Assembly: GCF_000172175.1 (NCBI RefSeq)
Contig: NZ_ABJL02000008.1
Coordinates: 1,798,001 to 1,862,000, forward strand
DNA: 64,000 nucleotides
Direction of reading: 5' to 3'
From: Bacteroides intestinalis DSM 17393
GTDB lineage: Bacteria; Bacteroidota; Bacteroidia; Bacteroidales; Bacteroidaceae
Shown here: piece by piece, positions 9,073-18,505 of the stretch
Numbering within the stretch: position 1 is the first letter of the stretch
Layout: each line of letters begins with the position of its first letter
Notes under the pieces: generated by a model
What the model saw: the letters and a program-made list of their open reading frames with translations, nothing else
What the model was told of the DNA's origin: nothing
Databases searched by the model: none
Program-made: the position numbers and the translations under genes

Positions 9073-9080
9073 TATATTTG
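9073..9080 (+). promoter_or_regulatory. Predicted -7 element for the ECF sigma gene
   Basis: TATATTTG matches TAnnTTTG exactly and is followed by CAATCG. GTTTTC lies 20 bases upstream. The start codon is 41 bp downstream. The sigma gene therefore appears to be read by the housekeeping sigma factor. Confidence 0.5.
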
Positions 9081-9121
9081 CAATCGTAACGCTAATGTAA
9101 AACGTAATCAAAGTCTGAAAC

Positions 9122-9637
9122 ATGGAAAACCCAACGATGACATCCACTCAATTAGTAGCTGACTCTTACGCGAGTTATCATCGCTCTGTTTATCTCTATA
9201 TCTATTATAGAATAAATAGTAAAGAGGAAGCCGAAGATTTATCTCAAGACGTATTTCTGCGTCTGATGGACTACAAGAAAATGCTTCGTCCGGACACCGT
9301 GAAATATTTCATTCACACCATAGCCCGCAACCTGGTGAACGACTACTTACGCCGCCACTATAAGAAACAGGAAATAACCTCTTATATGTATGAGCATGCA
9401 GTAACCTACACGAATGAAACCGAAAGTCAGATTATTGCAAAGGATTTACTATCCTTAGAAAAGCGTAAACTACAAATGCTTTCCGACCAACGCAGAAAAG
9501 TCTATGTACTGAATCGCTTTCAAGATAAATCCGTCTCAGAAATTTCCATGAGTCTGAATATCTCCCATCGTACGGTTGAGAACCATTTGTTCGCCAGCCG
9601 TAAAGAGATACGGGAGTTCATCAAACAATGCATCTAA
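9122..9637 (+). CDS. ECF-type RNA polymerase sigma-70 factor, no adjacent anti-sigma gene
   Basis: The 171-residue protein has a region 2 (residues about 14-80, including EEAEDLSQDVFLRLMDY, then YFIHTIARNLVNDYLRR) and a region 4 helix-turn-helix (about 118-165, with SVSEISMSLNISHRTVENHL). Size and architecture are those of a Bacteroidetes ECF sigma factor. In Bacteroides such genes are usually followed by a FecR-like anti-sigma and SusC/D. Here the next gene is an F5/8C lipoprotein, then SusC/D, with no FecR. It is the best local candidate to read the TTGAGTR-N15-TCGTAT promoters. That link is inference. Confidence 0.92.
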   Translation: MENPTMTSTQLVADSYASYHRSVYLYIYYRINSKEEAEDLSQDVFLRLMDYKKMLRPDTVKYFIHTIARNLVNDYLRRHYKKQEITSYMYEHAVTYTNETESQIIAKDLLSLEKRKLQMLSDQRRKVYVLNRFQDKSVSEISMSLNISHRTVENHLFASRKEIREFIKQCI

Positions 9638-9676
9638 TTAGATTAAATAATAGTGTTAATTTTAAATTTATAGTTT

Positions 9677-10912
9677 ATGAAGAAAGATTTGCTAAAGTTC
9701 CCGTTAAAGAGAGTTCTTCTCTCTACGGTGATTTTGTGTTCTCTATCTGCCATAATCAGCTCCTGCGGAGAAGAAGAAGGCAGAATTTCAGTTAATGATG
9801 CGGCACCGGAAAAGGTTACCAATGTAACGACTAAAGCGGGGCCGGGTGAAGTTACGTTAAGTTGGACCAACCCTGCCAGTTCCAGTTTCATGTACACAAA
9901 GATTGAGTACACGAATGCAAAAGGTGAAAAGAAATATGAATTGATTTCCAAAGAAAGAGGTTCAACGGCCACAATCAAAGGTTTTGCAAACACTGATGTC
10001 CAGTCTTTTTCATTGTTTGCCTGCTCTGTAAGAGGGAATAACTCCGGAGCCGTTGATGTCTCACAAGCACCGGACTCCCCCGCGTTTCTGGAAGTTGTCA
10101 AGACCGTCACTCTTGCACCGGTACTGGGTGGAGTGCTTGTAGATTATGAAAATAACTACAACACGACGGTTGTAATAGCATTAGATTTTCATGCAGCAAG
10201 TGACCCAAACAAAGCAGGTTCAGCTAAATTTCAAGCTCCCGCTAAATCCAAAGGACCTCAACTTGTGATGCTTACCGATGCCAACAACGAATTTCTCGCA
10301 GGCGAATGCATCGTTAATGTCAGTGCTGAAGACGAATATGAAAACGCTTCGGAGCCTAAAGCACTAAAAGCTACTCCCATCCCAGCTATGAAGATAGACC
10401 GCAGCAACTGGACTTTCCCGGGATATAATGAAAATTCCAGTGACGGCACTATAGGTTACAGCTCGCAAGAAGCTATAGGCGAAGGAAACCAGGACGGTTT
10501 GAAAAATGGCCGTGTAACTTCTATGATAGATAGCAGCCTGAAAACTTACTGGCATGCTTCTTGGAAAACTCCTTCTACAAGTTATCCACATTGGTTCATC
10601 CTTGATATGGGTAAGGAAATCACTGTAGCAAGCGTTGAACTGACCCGTCGCCAAGGTGATGCCAGAGGCCAAAAAGGACAGAAGATTTACACTTGTACCG
10701 AAGCCGGTGCAGCAGATCCCGGCAATCCGAATAGTTGGAGTTGGATAGATCATGGTTCATTTGCTTTCGATCCCAACAATAATGCTCCGCAATCCTTCGG
10801 TTTATCAACGACCCCGAGAGCCAGATATATCAAAGTCTACTTCGGAACAGAACATAAAGGTACAGGAGGCCAGGCAATGCTTGCAGACCTGAATGTTTAT
10901 GGCGCTGAATAA
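9677..10912 (+). CDS. Surface lipoprotein with fibronectin-like domains and a C-terminal F5/8 type C-like domain
   Basis: The 411-residue protein has a lipoprotein signal (lipobox IISSC, Cys30). The first domain (about 35-125; PEKVTNVTTKAGPGEVTLSWTNP) looks like a DUF4959/fibronectin-type module. A second Ig-like domain spans about 130-235. The C-terminal domain (about 240-411) has the discoidin/F5-8C pattern: DGLKNG, then MIDSSLKTYWHASW, HWFILDMG and RYIKVYF. Proteins of this layout accompany SusC/D pairs and are thought to bind glycans at the cell surface. It lies 39 bp after the sigma gene and 38 bp before susC, so it is probably co-transcribed with them. Confidence 0.82.
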   Translation: MKKDLLKFPLKRVLLSTVILCSLSAIISSCGEEEGRISVNDAAPEKVTNVTTKAGPGEVTLSWTNPASSSFMYTKIEYTNAKGEKKYELISKERGSTATIKGFANTDVQSFSLFACSVRGNNSGAVDVSQAPDSPAFLEVVKTVTLAPVLGGVLVDYENNYNTTVVIALDFHAASDPNKAGSAKFQAPAKSKGPQLVMLTDANNEFLAGECIVNVSAEDEYENASEPKALKATPIPAMKIDRSNWTFPGYNENSSDGTIGYSSQEAIGEGNQDGLKNGRVTSMIDSSLKTYWHASWKTPSTSYPHWFILDMGKEITVASVELTRRQGDARGQKGQKIYTCTEAGAADPGNPNSWSWIDHGSFAFDPNNNAPQSFGLSTTPRARYIKVYFGTEHKGTGGQAMLADLNVYGAE

Positions 10913-10950
10913 AAAATCTAATACTATAATTTAAGCAAATAGTTTATATC

Positions 10951-13900
10951 ATGAGAAAAAGAATAATATTCGCAGCGGCTTTATGCCTGACGGTAATCTA
11001 TCCTGCATATAACGCAAATGCTGCAACGGAAGTGGCTCAGGAAGTGCAACAAGCCCGAACCATTCGAGGTAAGGTTGTTGACAACAACGGAGAACCGGTT
11101 ATAGGCGCTAATGTCATGGTGAAAGGTACAACTAACGGTGTGATTACGGATATAGACGGTAATTTCGTCCTGAATAATGCAAAAGGCACATTGGTTATCT
11201 CTTACATCGGTTATAAAACAGTTGAACTCCCCATCGGTGACAAGACGAACTTCAACGTAAAGCTAGTGGAAGACTCCGAACTGCTGAGCGAAGTTGTGGT
11301 AACCGGTTATGGTGTGGCCAAAAAGGCTTCCTTGACCAGTGCCATTTCCCAAGTTAAGGGTGATGACGTGTTCAAGAACAGAGGTATTGCCAATACTACT
11401 CTGGCTTTACAAGGCGAGGTTCCGGGATTGGTAGTAACACGCAGTTCTACCCGCCCGGGTAGCGAAGGAGCAGCGATTAAGATTCGTGGTGATGTTTCCA
11501 TGAATGGCAATGATCCGCTAATTATAATTGATGGGGTTGCCGGTTCACTGAGTGAGTTGAACTCTATGGATGGTAACGATATTGAAAATATTTCTGTTCT
11601 GAAAGATGCTTCGGCTGCAATTTATGGCGCACGTTCAGCATCGGGTGTCATCTTGGTGACTACCAAACGCGGTAGGAAAGGTAAGGCTCAAGTATCTTAC
11701 AGCGGCACAATCAGCCGTACCATTGATGGTATTCAGGCACCTCTTACAAACAATCAGGAGTGGCTGGACATGTTCTTTGAGGCACAATACTATGATACGG
11801 CTGCCAGTAATCCGAAGCTGACGGACCCACGGGAAATTTATCAGAATTTAAATTGGTGGATATTCAATAGTTTTGGTGGACAATCAGTAGCAAAAAATAG
11901 TAAAGGTAAATGGGCACCGAACTACAAGGATATTGATCCGGATACCGGTGCTCCTATGATGTATAAAGGTGACAAACTGTTCAATGCTTTGCGGGCAGGA
12001 AGATCCATCTTTGCACAGAATGGGAATAAGATTGAAAGTTGGATGCCTTCAAACTACATGTTAGATGCATTTTATGGACAGGCAACATCACAGAAACACT
12101 CAGTCAGTATCTCAGGAGCTGATGAAAAATTTGCATATAGAGCTTCTTTGAGCTACAGTGATGCCAATTCACAACTGAAAGTAGCCGAAGACGGTGAAAG
12201 GAAATATGGAGCCCGCTTGAATGCAGACTATCAGCCTATTGATATCTTGAAATTTGAAACCGGCATGTCTTATGAGAAAAAAGACAAAAGAACACCCAGC
12301 ACAGATGTGGGTGGAGGATATTTTGATCCTTGGTTCTGGGCCCTTTTGAATGAAAATGGTGATGCCTATGATACTTTCAGTGGAAACCGTAATCCATACG
12401 GAGGCTTGCTGCAAGGCGGTCAAAACACAACTTCACTTACTACTTTCCGTGCCACAGGGAAAGTGACGCTCGATTTAAATAAGTGGGTAAAAGGATTCGA
12501 CCTTTCGGCTACCGGCGCCTATAAAATGGTTCGTGAAGACTATACGGAGCAGATAAACAAAGTACAATATTATGACTGGGCAGGAACAGAAACCGGAAAC
12601 AAGCAAGGCCCCGGTTCGCTAAAAGAACAAAACAAGAAATGGGAGAATGTTACTTTAGGAGCATTTGCTAATTATGACCGTATGTTTATGAATGTTCACC
12701 ATGTAAAAGCTATGTTGGGTATGACTGCTGAGCAAGAAACCTATAAGCAGATCGGAGCGAAACGCAGCATGGGGCCTCTTTATCCCGGTTCCGACTTGGT
12801 TGACCTGGATGTCTGGATTAGCGGTACTAACAATGAGGCTTATGGCGGACAATATTCATGGGGCTTTGTATCTTATCTTACCCGTTTGAATTATGACTAT
12901 GCCGGCAAATATCTGGTAGAATTTTTGGGGCGTCGTGACGGTTCGTCCAAATTGGTAAAAGAACAACGTTGGAAAAATTTCTATTCGGTTTCCGGTGGTT
13001 GGATTATCTCTAATGAGGATTTCATGAAAAGTTTTACTTGGTTAAGTAATTTGAAGTTGCGCTACAACTATGGTAAGATGGGTAGTGTAAACGGTATCGG
13101 TAACTATGAATCCTATGCACTGATTAAAACCGGAGGTACTGTACTGGGAGTCAGTCCTTCTTCCCATACTTCATTCAAGCTGGATGGTATGCGTTCGGGC
13201 GAGCGTAGCTGGGAAACGATTGAGAGCCACAATGCCGGTATAGATATCGCTTTTCTGGACCATAGACTGAACGGCTCATTCGATTACTTTGTGAAGACCA
13301 ATACAGGTATGTTTATTGGAGTTACCTATCCTTCTATCTTGGGAGCCGGTGCACCGAAAAGTAACGATGGTAAATTCCGGACGAAAGGTTGGGAAGCAAC
13401 AGTGAACTGGAGAGATCAAATTGGTGGTGTAAAGTACAATTTAGGTTTCTCTCTGGCAGATTACAAATCAAAGGTATTGCAATTTACGGATATGACCAAC
13501 GTCCCATTCCCGGGAAATTTGGGTCGCGGTGACCGTATTGAAAATTGGAATGGCAACGCTAAGAATTACTATCTGGTAGGCAAATCGCTTTCGCCGGTCT
13601 ACGTCTTCCAGACAGACGGTATTTTCCAAACCCAGGAAGAAGTAGATGCATATTATGAAATGTATTATTGGAATGCAGACCACACCGCACCAAAGGCAGG
13701 TAACATCATTCCTGCTCCGGCTGACTCAGGTACCGGCCGCCTTCGTCCGGGCGCTCGTAAGGTAGTCGATTTGGATGGTGACGGTGTCATTACAAAGGAT
13801 GATATCTATTATGCCGGCGACAGAGACCCGCATCTTACGTTCACCATCAAAGCCGGATTGGAATGGAAAGGAATTGATGTCAGTGCCTTCTTCCAAGGAG

Positions 13901-14313
13901 TGGGAAATCAGGTAGTTTTACGTCAGGGCCAGATACCGTACCTTTGGAGAACAAACTATGTGATGCAAAACAAGACCTATATGGGTAAAACGTGGACACC
14001 GGAGAATACGGGTGCTGAATATACCATTGCCTCACGTGATCAAAATTTCAACGCTTGGAATTATCAATATAAAGACGTCAGCTTGCAGAAGAACAGATAC
14101 ATCCGTCTGAAATCGTTGGTAGTAGGTTATACACTTCCAAAACAATGGACGGCAAAGGCCGGACTGAACAAAGTGAGGCTCTATTTCTCAGGAGACGATT
14201 TGTGGGAATGGACCAAGGTGAAAGACGGATACGATCCTGAGTTTGGCGAAGAAACCAATAACTCTTTCCCATTCAGCCGTTTGCTTTCATTTGGCGTAGA
14301 CGTAACATTCTAA
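10951..14313 (+). CDS. SusC-like TonB-dependent outer-membrane glycan transporter (PUL 1)
   Basis: The 1120-residue protein has a signal peptide (about 1-25), a CarboxypepD_reg-like domain (about 38-110; IRGKVVDNNGEPVIGANVMV), a TonB plug (about 125-235) with the SusC signature around SVLKDASAAIYGARSASGVI, and a C-terminal beta-barrel ending in FGVDVTF. SusC proteins import oligosaccharides in a TonB-dependent way together with the SusD lipoprotein encoded 23 bp downstream. The gene is intact and of normal length. The substrate cannot be read from the sequence. The neighbouring lyase and beta-helix enzyme suggest an acidic plant or host polysaccharide. Confidence 0.96.
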   Translation: MRKRIIFAAALCLTVIYPAYNANAATEVAQEVQQARTIRGKVVDNNGEPVIGANVMVKGTTNGVITDIDGNFVLNNAKGTLVISYIGYKTVELPIGDKTNFNVKLVEDSELLSEVVVTGYGVAKKASLTSAISQVKGDDVFKNRGIANTTLALQGEVPGLVVTRSSTRPGSEGAAIKIRGDVSMNGNDPLIIIDGVAGSLSELNSMDGNDIENISVLKDASAAIYGARSASGVILVTTKRGRKGKAQVSYSGTISRTIDGIQAPLTNNQEWLDMFFEAQYYDTAASNPKLTDPREIYQNLNWWIFNSFGGQSVAKNSKGKWAPNYKDIDPDTGAPMMYKGDKLFNALRAGRSIFAQNGNKIESWMPSNYMLDAFYGQATSQKHSVSISGADEKFAYRASLSYSDANSQLKVAEDGERKYGARLNADYQPIDILKFETGMSYEKKDKRTPSTDVGGGYFDPWFWALLNENGDAYDTFSGNRNPYGGLLQGGQNTTSLTTFRATGKVTLDLNKWVKGFDLSATGAYKMVREDYTEQINKVQYYDWAGTETGNKQGPGSLKEQNKKWENVTLGAFANYDRMFMNVHHVKAMLGMTAEQETYKQIGAKRSMGPLYPGSDLVDLDVWISGTNNEAYGGQYSWGFVSYLTRLNYDYAGKYLVEFLGRRDGSSKLVKEQRWKNFYSVSGGWIISNEDFMKSFTWLSNLKLRYNYGKMGSVNGIGNYESYALIKTGGTVLGVSPSSHTSFKLDGMRSGERSWETIESHNAGIDIAFLDHRLNGSFDYFVKTNTGMFIGVTYPSILGAGAPKSNDGKFRTKGWEATVNWRDQIGGVKYNLGFSLADYKSKVLQFTDMTNVPFPGNLGRGDRIENWNGNAKNYYLVGKSLSPVYVFQTDGIFQTQEEVDAYYEMYYWNADHTAPKAGNIIPAPADSGTGRLRPGARKVVDLDGDGVITKDDIYYAGDRDPHLTFTIKAGLEWKGIDVSAFFQGVGNQVVLRQGQIPYLWRTNYVMQNKTYMGKTWTPENTGAEYTIASRDQNFNAWNYQYKDVSLQKNRYIRLKSLVVGYTLPKQWTAKAGLNKVRLYFSGDDLWEWTKVKDGYDPEFGEETNNSFPFSRLLSFGVDVTF

Positions 14314-14336
14314 ATTAACCTTTAAATACGAAAGAA

Positions 14337-16340
14337 ATGAAAAGTATAATAAACAGAATATTTATAGCATCGGCATTGACTTTTTCTTTGTCGGCTTGCA
14401 GTGACTTTCTTAATAAAGAACCTTTGTCACAAGGCACGGAGGCGATTGTCTTCAAAACTCCCGAGCATTTTGAACAGGCTGCCTACTACTTGTACGATCT
14501 GTATGGATGGGACTACAATGCAATGGACCGCAATCTTGATATTTCCGGTCTGGGAAGCAACGGTGGTGGTACTGCTCCCGAAAGTAGCGGTAGCTGGGGT
14601 GGCCCTTATGGGCAAATCCGCGATTGCAACATCCTGCTGGAAAAGGCTGAAGAATATGCGGGAGATAAGAATGCAATATCCCACGCTGTAGGAACCGCCC
14701 ACTTCTTCCGCGCCTGGCAGTATTTCAAACTTTTAAAAACTTACGGCGGAGTACCTATTGCAGACCATTCATTGGATTTGACCGATCCCACATTGCAGGC
14801 TCCACGCAACAGTCGCTATGAAGTTGCCAATTTTATTATCAACGACTTAAAGGAAGCAGTAAAGCTGCTTACGAAAGAAAAAGATATTCCGGATGCCGAT
14901 AAAGGCAAGATAAGTAAAGAAGCCGCCCAATCTTTCCTGGCACGAGTAGCTCTTTATGAAGGAACATGGGAGAAATATGTTCCAAGCATAGGGTATGACT
15001 TGGATGGCGATGGCACAAATTCGGGAGCCGGTACTGCAAAACCGGAAGGTTACCCTTCGGTAACAGAACTGTTGACATTGGCGAAAACAATGTCCAAAGA
15101 CGTCATTACCGAAGCTGAAACCGGAACTTTTAAGCTCTGGAATGAATGCGATTCGTTGAGTTACTACTACCTCTTCAATATTGATGATGCAGAAGGTAAT
15201 ATTCCTAACTTTAAGGGCAAAGGAAAAGCCACCAACAAGGAATTCATCATTTATAGAAAGTACGATTTCAACATTGCTAAGCCCAATAAGAACATATCGC
15301 ATACTGTCATTGTTGGTTTGGCAACGTCCATCAGCCAGCAGTTTGGCGAATCCTTCTTATGCCGTAACGGTTTGCCTATCCGCATCTGCTATACCGGTAA
15401 CATGGCAAACGCGCAAAACAATCCGCAGTTTGAAGGTTACAAAACCTTTGTTGGAGAATACCGCAATCGTGATTACCGTTTTATAAGCTGCACCTATATA
15501 CCCGACCGCACTTTCTGGAGTAGTCGTGTAGAAGACGGGCGTCAATTAACCGCTACCGGAAAACCTTATCCGGATCCGGTCTTTCCCCAAAATGATGAAG
15601 TTTATAATCCGGGGGATCCTGCTTACAGTAGTTCTTGCGGTGTTTTTAAGCCGACTCTTCGCAATAACAGTACCGCCAGCGGCTATGGCAGCCGTAAATA
15701 TTTAATCGAAGGTGCCAACCGTCCAAGTAATACAGAGTCTGCCGACTACCCCAATCTCCGTCTGGCCGAAGTACATTGCATCTATGCCGAAGCTACTTGC
15801 GAACTGAACGGAGGAAATATTTCCGATGAAGATTTGGATTTCTCTATCAACAAGAATCGCGCCCGTGCCCGTGTAGCACCGTTGACCAATGCCTTGATTG
15901 CCAATGTATGGGATGCAGGCTATTGGGATTACGAACAGAATAAGACAGTCTGCAAAAAGATGAATATGTTGGACGAGATCCGCCGCGAACGTGCTTGCGA
16001 ACTCTTCGGTGAAGGTCATCGTATGGACGACTTGAAGCGTTGGGGTATTGCGCATATCAATCTGGTTGGTCAGAAACTGGGACATTATGTATTAGGCACC
16101 GCTTACGAAACAGAAAAAGCTAATAGCGCTCAATATTTCGGTGAGCCTTGCTACTATCCCGAGAAATATCCTTTGAGATATGGTATTTACGAAGGAACCG
16201 GTAAAAATGACCCTGATTATGGTCGTTCAATAGCCAATGACCCGACTACTTTGAACTTTATACAGCGTGATTATCTAACCCCTCTTCCTCTGGATCAGAT
16301 GCGTCTGAATACAAATCTGAAGCAGAACCCGGGGTGGTGA
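14337..16340 (+). CDS. SusD/RagB-like glycan-binding lipoprotein (PUL 1)
   Basis: The 667-residue lipoprotein (lipobox LSACS, Cys21, then DFLNKEPL as in most SusD proteins) has TPR-rich segments such as HFFRAWQYFKLLKTYGGVPI and the C-terminal SusD region with RRERACELFGEGHRMDDLKRWG. It ends in LKQNPGW, the usual end of SusD proteins. It would cap the SusC barrel and hold the glycan. At 667 residues it is somewhat longer than the 500-600 typical of the family. It follows susC by 23 bp. Confidence 0.95.
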   Translation: MKSIINRIFIASALTFSLSACSDFLNKEPLSQGTEAIVFKTPEHFEQAAYYLYDLYGWDYNAMDRNLDISGLGSNGGGTAPESSGSWGGPYGQIRDCNILLEKAEEYAGDKNAISHAVGTAHFFRAWQYFKLLKTYGGVPIADHSLDLTDPTLQAPRNSRYEVANFIINDLKEAVKLLTKEKDIPDADKGKISKEAAQSFLARVALYEGTWEKYVPSIGYDLDGDGTNSGAGTAKPEGYPSVTELLTLAKTMSKDVITEAETGTFKLWNECDSLSYYYLFNIDDAEGNIPNFKGKGKATNKEFIIYRKYDFNIAKPNKNISHTVIVGLATSISQQFGESFLCRNGLPIRICYTGNMANAQNNPQFEGYKTFVGEYRNRDYRFISCTYIPDRTFWSSRVEDGRQLTATGKPYPDPVFPQNDEVYNPGDPAYSSSCGVFKPTLRNNSTASGYGSRKYLIEGANRPSNTESADYPNLRLAEVHCIYAEATCELNGGNISDEDLDFSINKNRARARVAPLTNALIANVWDAGYWDYEQNKTVCKKMNMLDEIRRERACELFGEGHRMDDLKRWGIAHINLVGQKLGHYVLGTAYETEKANSAQYFGEPCYYPEKYPLRYGIYEGTGKNDPDYGRSIANDPTTLNFIQRDYLTPLPLDQMRLNTNLKQNPGW

Positions 16341-16388
16341 TAGTGTGAATTAAACTTGAATAGTATATTTATTAAAAAGAATAGCTTT

Positions 16389-16775
16389 ATGAAAATTTTA
16401 AAATATATTCTGGCATTAATGCTTATGTTGCCGTTTCTGGCATCTTGCGACGATGATGAAGTGGGTAATCCCAATGTTAGTCCTCAGGATTTTGTAACAG
16501 TCAGCAACCGTACAGCACGCGTTTCTTTAGACGATGCATCCGGCATGTATGTATTGGATGAATATGTAAAAGCCGATACGCTTAATTATGAAACCTGCAT
16601 CTTCATGGTAGACCGCAAGGTAGATCAGGACAAAGTAAAAGCCTTAGGGAATGTAACAGATGTCGTTTTTGGCGGTACAGGCATGAAAACGGATTACCGT
16701 CCTGCAGGTGCAACAACCAATAAGAAATGCTACCTGATACTGCTGAATAATATTTCTGCAAAGAAAGATGAATAA
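16389..16775 (+). CDS. Small lipoprotein of PUL 1, function unknown
   Basis: I start this gene at the ATG at 16389 rather than the in-frame upstream codon at 16356, because MKILKYILALMLMLPFLASC then forms a proper lipoprotein signal (lipobox LASC, Cys20). The mature part (about 108 residues) starts DDDEVGNPNVSPQDF and has no family I recognise. A negatively charged stretch after the lipidated Cys is a surface-export signal in Bacteroides, so it may be exposed on the cell surface. It lies 48 bp after susD and ends just before a terminator, so it closes the operon. Confidence 0.75.
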   Translation: MKILKYILALMLMLPFLASCDDDEVGNPNVSPQDFVTVSNRTARVSLDDASGMYVLDEYVKADTLNYETCIFMVDRKVDQDKVKALGNVTDVVFGGTGMKTDYRPAGATTNKKCYLILLNNISAKKDE

Positions 16776-16823
16776 TTGTTCTTTGCAGAAATATAAAGCG
16801 TGGTAGAATTGCAAAGTTTCAAG

Positions 16824-16868
16824 AGTCCGCAGTTTGTTACCAAAGCAATGAATTGCGGACTTCTTTTT
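16824..16868 (+). terminator. Rho-independent terminator closing the PUL 1 operon
   Basis: AGTCCGCA at 16824-16831 pairs with TGCGGACT at 16854-16861, and CTTTTTTT follows directly. It separates the susC/D operon from the separately promoted beta-helix enzyme gene. Confidence 0.8.
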
Positions 16869-16896
16869 TTGAGTAAATATCTTCCATTACTCGTAT
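16869..16896 (+). promoter_or_regulatory. Shared promoter motif (copy 2), upstream of the GH28-like enzyme
   Basis: TTGAGTA at 16869 and TCGTAT at 16891, followed by TATATAAG. It starts immediately after the terminator T-run. The start codon is 37 bases after the second box begins. Confidence 0.65.
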
Positions 16897-16927
16897 TATA
16901 TAAGTCACATATATATAATATCATAAA

Positions 16928-18358
16928 ATGAAATTAAAAAGTATACTATTAATTGTAGGTACAATATTAGGCGTTACTCACAGTGCCAATTCACAGAACC
17001 AGTTAGTTACCTACCCTGCACCGGAAGGGGCAGAATTGATGAGCGACTTCACCGTCCAGGTGAGGGAAGCCGGAAAAGATTGGAGACCTGTAGATACTTA
17101 CATGGTCAAAGTAGATGAAGTGCAGAATACCAAGCATAATGTGAAAAAAGCCTCCATGAGTTATTTCGACTTCTCGGGCGAAGTGGAGGTATCGGTAACC
17201 TTCAATCATGGAACTGTCCGGACAGGTCGCGTCCGCCCGCTATCTTACGGAATAACTCCTTACATAGACGGCAACACCATGACTTTCAAGCTGGACCGTC
17301 CGCGTAACTTGTCGGTAGAAGTAAACGGAGATATTTTCCATAATCTTCATCTTTTTGCCAATCCGATAGATGAGAAGAAACCCAAAAAACTGAAGGATAA
17401 GAATCTGATTTACTTCGGTCCGGGCATACACACTTTTCCCGGAGACACACTGAATGTTCCGTCCGGAAAGACGGTTTATATAGCGGGAGGAGCTCTCGTA
17501 AAAGGATGCATCCAGGTGGTAAATGCTCAGAATGTGAAGATTCTGGGAAGAGGTATCGTTATTCCCGAACGCTGGGCAGGGCTACGTATCGTCAATTCCA
17601 AAAATGTATTAGTAGAAGGAGTTATCACTACCCAATGCCCCACAGGAGGATCGGACAGCATAACGATACGCAATGTAAAATCCATCAGTTCTTACGGTTG
17701 GGGCGACGGCATGAATGTATTTGCCAGTAACAATGTATTGTTCGACGGCGTATTTTGCCGTAACTCCGACGATTGCACCACCGTCTACGGAACTCGTCTG
17801 GGATTTACCGGCGGTTGCAAAAATATCACCATGCAAAACTCTACCCTTTGGGCGGATGTAGCGCACCCCATCTTTATCGGTATTCACGGAGACGTTGAAA
17901 ACCCTGAAATTCTGGAAAACCTGAATTATATCAATATCGACATTCTGGACCATAAAGAGAAGCAATTGGATTATCAAGGCTGCCTCGCCATCAATGCAGG
18001 CGATAATAATCTGATCCGCAATGTGCGTTTCGAGAATATCCGGATAGAAGATTTCAGACAAGGACAGTTAGTCAATTTGCGCATCTTCTACAATGAGAAA
18101 TATTGCAAAGCACCGGGCAGAGGCATTGAGAATGTATTGTTCAAGGACATCTCCTACACGGGAGAGAATGCAGAAGTTTCCATGATTATCGGTTATGACA
18201 AAGAACGGAAAGTGAAAAACATTCGTTTTGAAAACTTGCAAATAAACGGTGAAGTGATTTATGATGACATGCCCGATAAACCCAAATGGTATAAGACCGG
18301 AGATATGGCACGCATCTTTGTAGGCGAACATACAGAAGAGGTTACATTCCGGAAATAA
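16928..18358 (+). CDS. Secreted right-handed beta-helix glycosidase, GH28-like
   Basis: The 476-residue protein has a signal peptide (about 1-22), an N-terminal beta-sandwich region (about 25-150) and a parallel beta-helix made of NVKILGRGIV, NSKNVLVEGV and NITMQNSTLW type coils. The segment CRNSDDCTTVYG (about residues 277-288) resembles the NxDD motif of polygalacturonase-type GH28 enzymes, and IGIHGDVEN resembles their GHG motif. It probably hydrolyses a uronic acid- or deoxyhexose-containing glycan, but GH49-like or another beta-helix family is possible. A decayed paralogue lies at 27097-28014. It has its own copy of the shared promoter. Confidence 0.75.
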   Translation: MKLKSILLIVGTILGVTHSANSQNQLVTYPAPEGAELMSDFTVQVREAGKDWRPVDTYMVKVDEVQNTKHNVKKASMSYFDFSGEVEVSVTFNHGTVRTGRVRPLSYGITPYIDGNTMTFKLDRPRNLSVEVNGDIFHNLHLFANPIDEKKPKKLKDKNLIYFGPGIHTFPGDTLNVPSGKTVYIAGGALVKGCIQVVNAQNVKILGRGIVIPERWAGLRIVNSKNVLVEGVITTQCPTGGSDSITIRNVKSISSYGWGDGMNVFASNNVLFDGVFCRNSDDCTTVYGTRLGFTGGCKNITMQNSTLWADVAHPIFIGIHGDVENPEILENLNYINIDILDHKEKQLDYQGCLAINAGDNNLIRNVRFENIRIEDFRQGQLVNLRIFYNEKYCKAPGRGIENVLFKDISYTGENAEVSMIIGYDKERKVKNIRFENLQINGEVIYDDMPDKPKWYKTGDMARIFVGEHTEEVTFRK

Positions 18359-18371
18359 TGCTATCATTCTA

Positions 18372-18445
18372 TCATGCTGAGCGTAGTCGAAGCATCTTTT
18401 CTTCATGCAAAAAGGGAAGAGATGCTTCGACTACGCTCAGCATGA
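18372..18445. repeat. Long perfect hairpin repeat between convergent genes
   Basis: Two 26-base arms, 18372-18397 and 18420-18445, are perfect reverse complements around a 22-base loop. The arm contains ATGCTGAGCGTAGTCGAAGC. It lies between the converging beta-helix and DUF4890 genes and can act as a terminator in both directions. Related stem-loops with this core are, as far as I recall, abundant in Bacteroidetes genomes. Confidence 0.8.
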
Positions 18446-18505
18446 CAGATACCCTGCCTTACCCCTCTCCCCTCATCAACTAATTTATCATTGCAAAGCA
18501 GTTTC

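Noticed and set aside
9643..10110. 155-residue minus-strand open frame
   Set aside because: It is antisense to the signal peptide and first domain of the F5/8C lipoprotein, with no family resemblance.
15163..15170. TTGAGTT inside susD as a ninth copy of the shared promoter
   Set aside because: There is no TCGTAT at the 22-nt offset and it lies within a coding region.
16356..16388. Upstream in-frame start of the small PUL 1 lipoprotein
   Set aside because: Using it would put 11 residues before a perfect lipoprotein signal; the ATG at 16389 is the better start.
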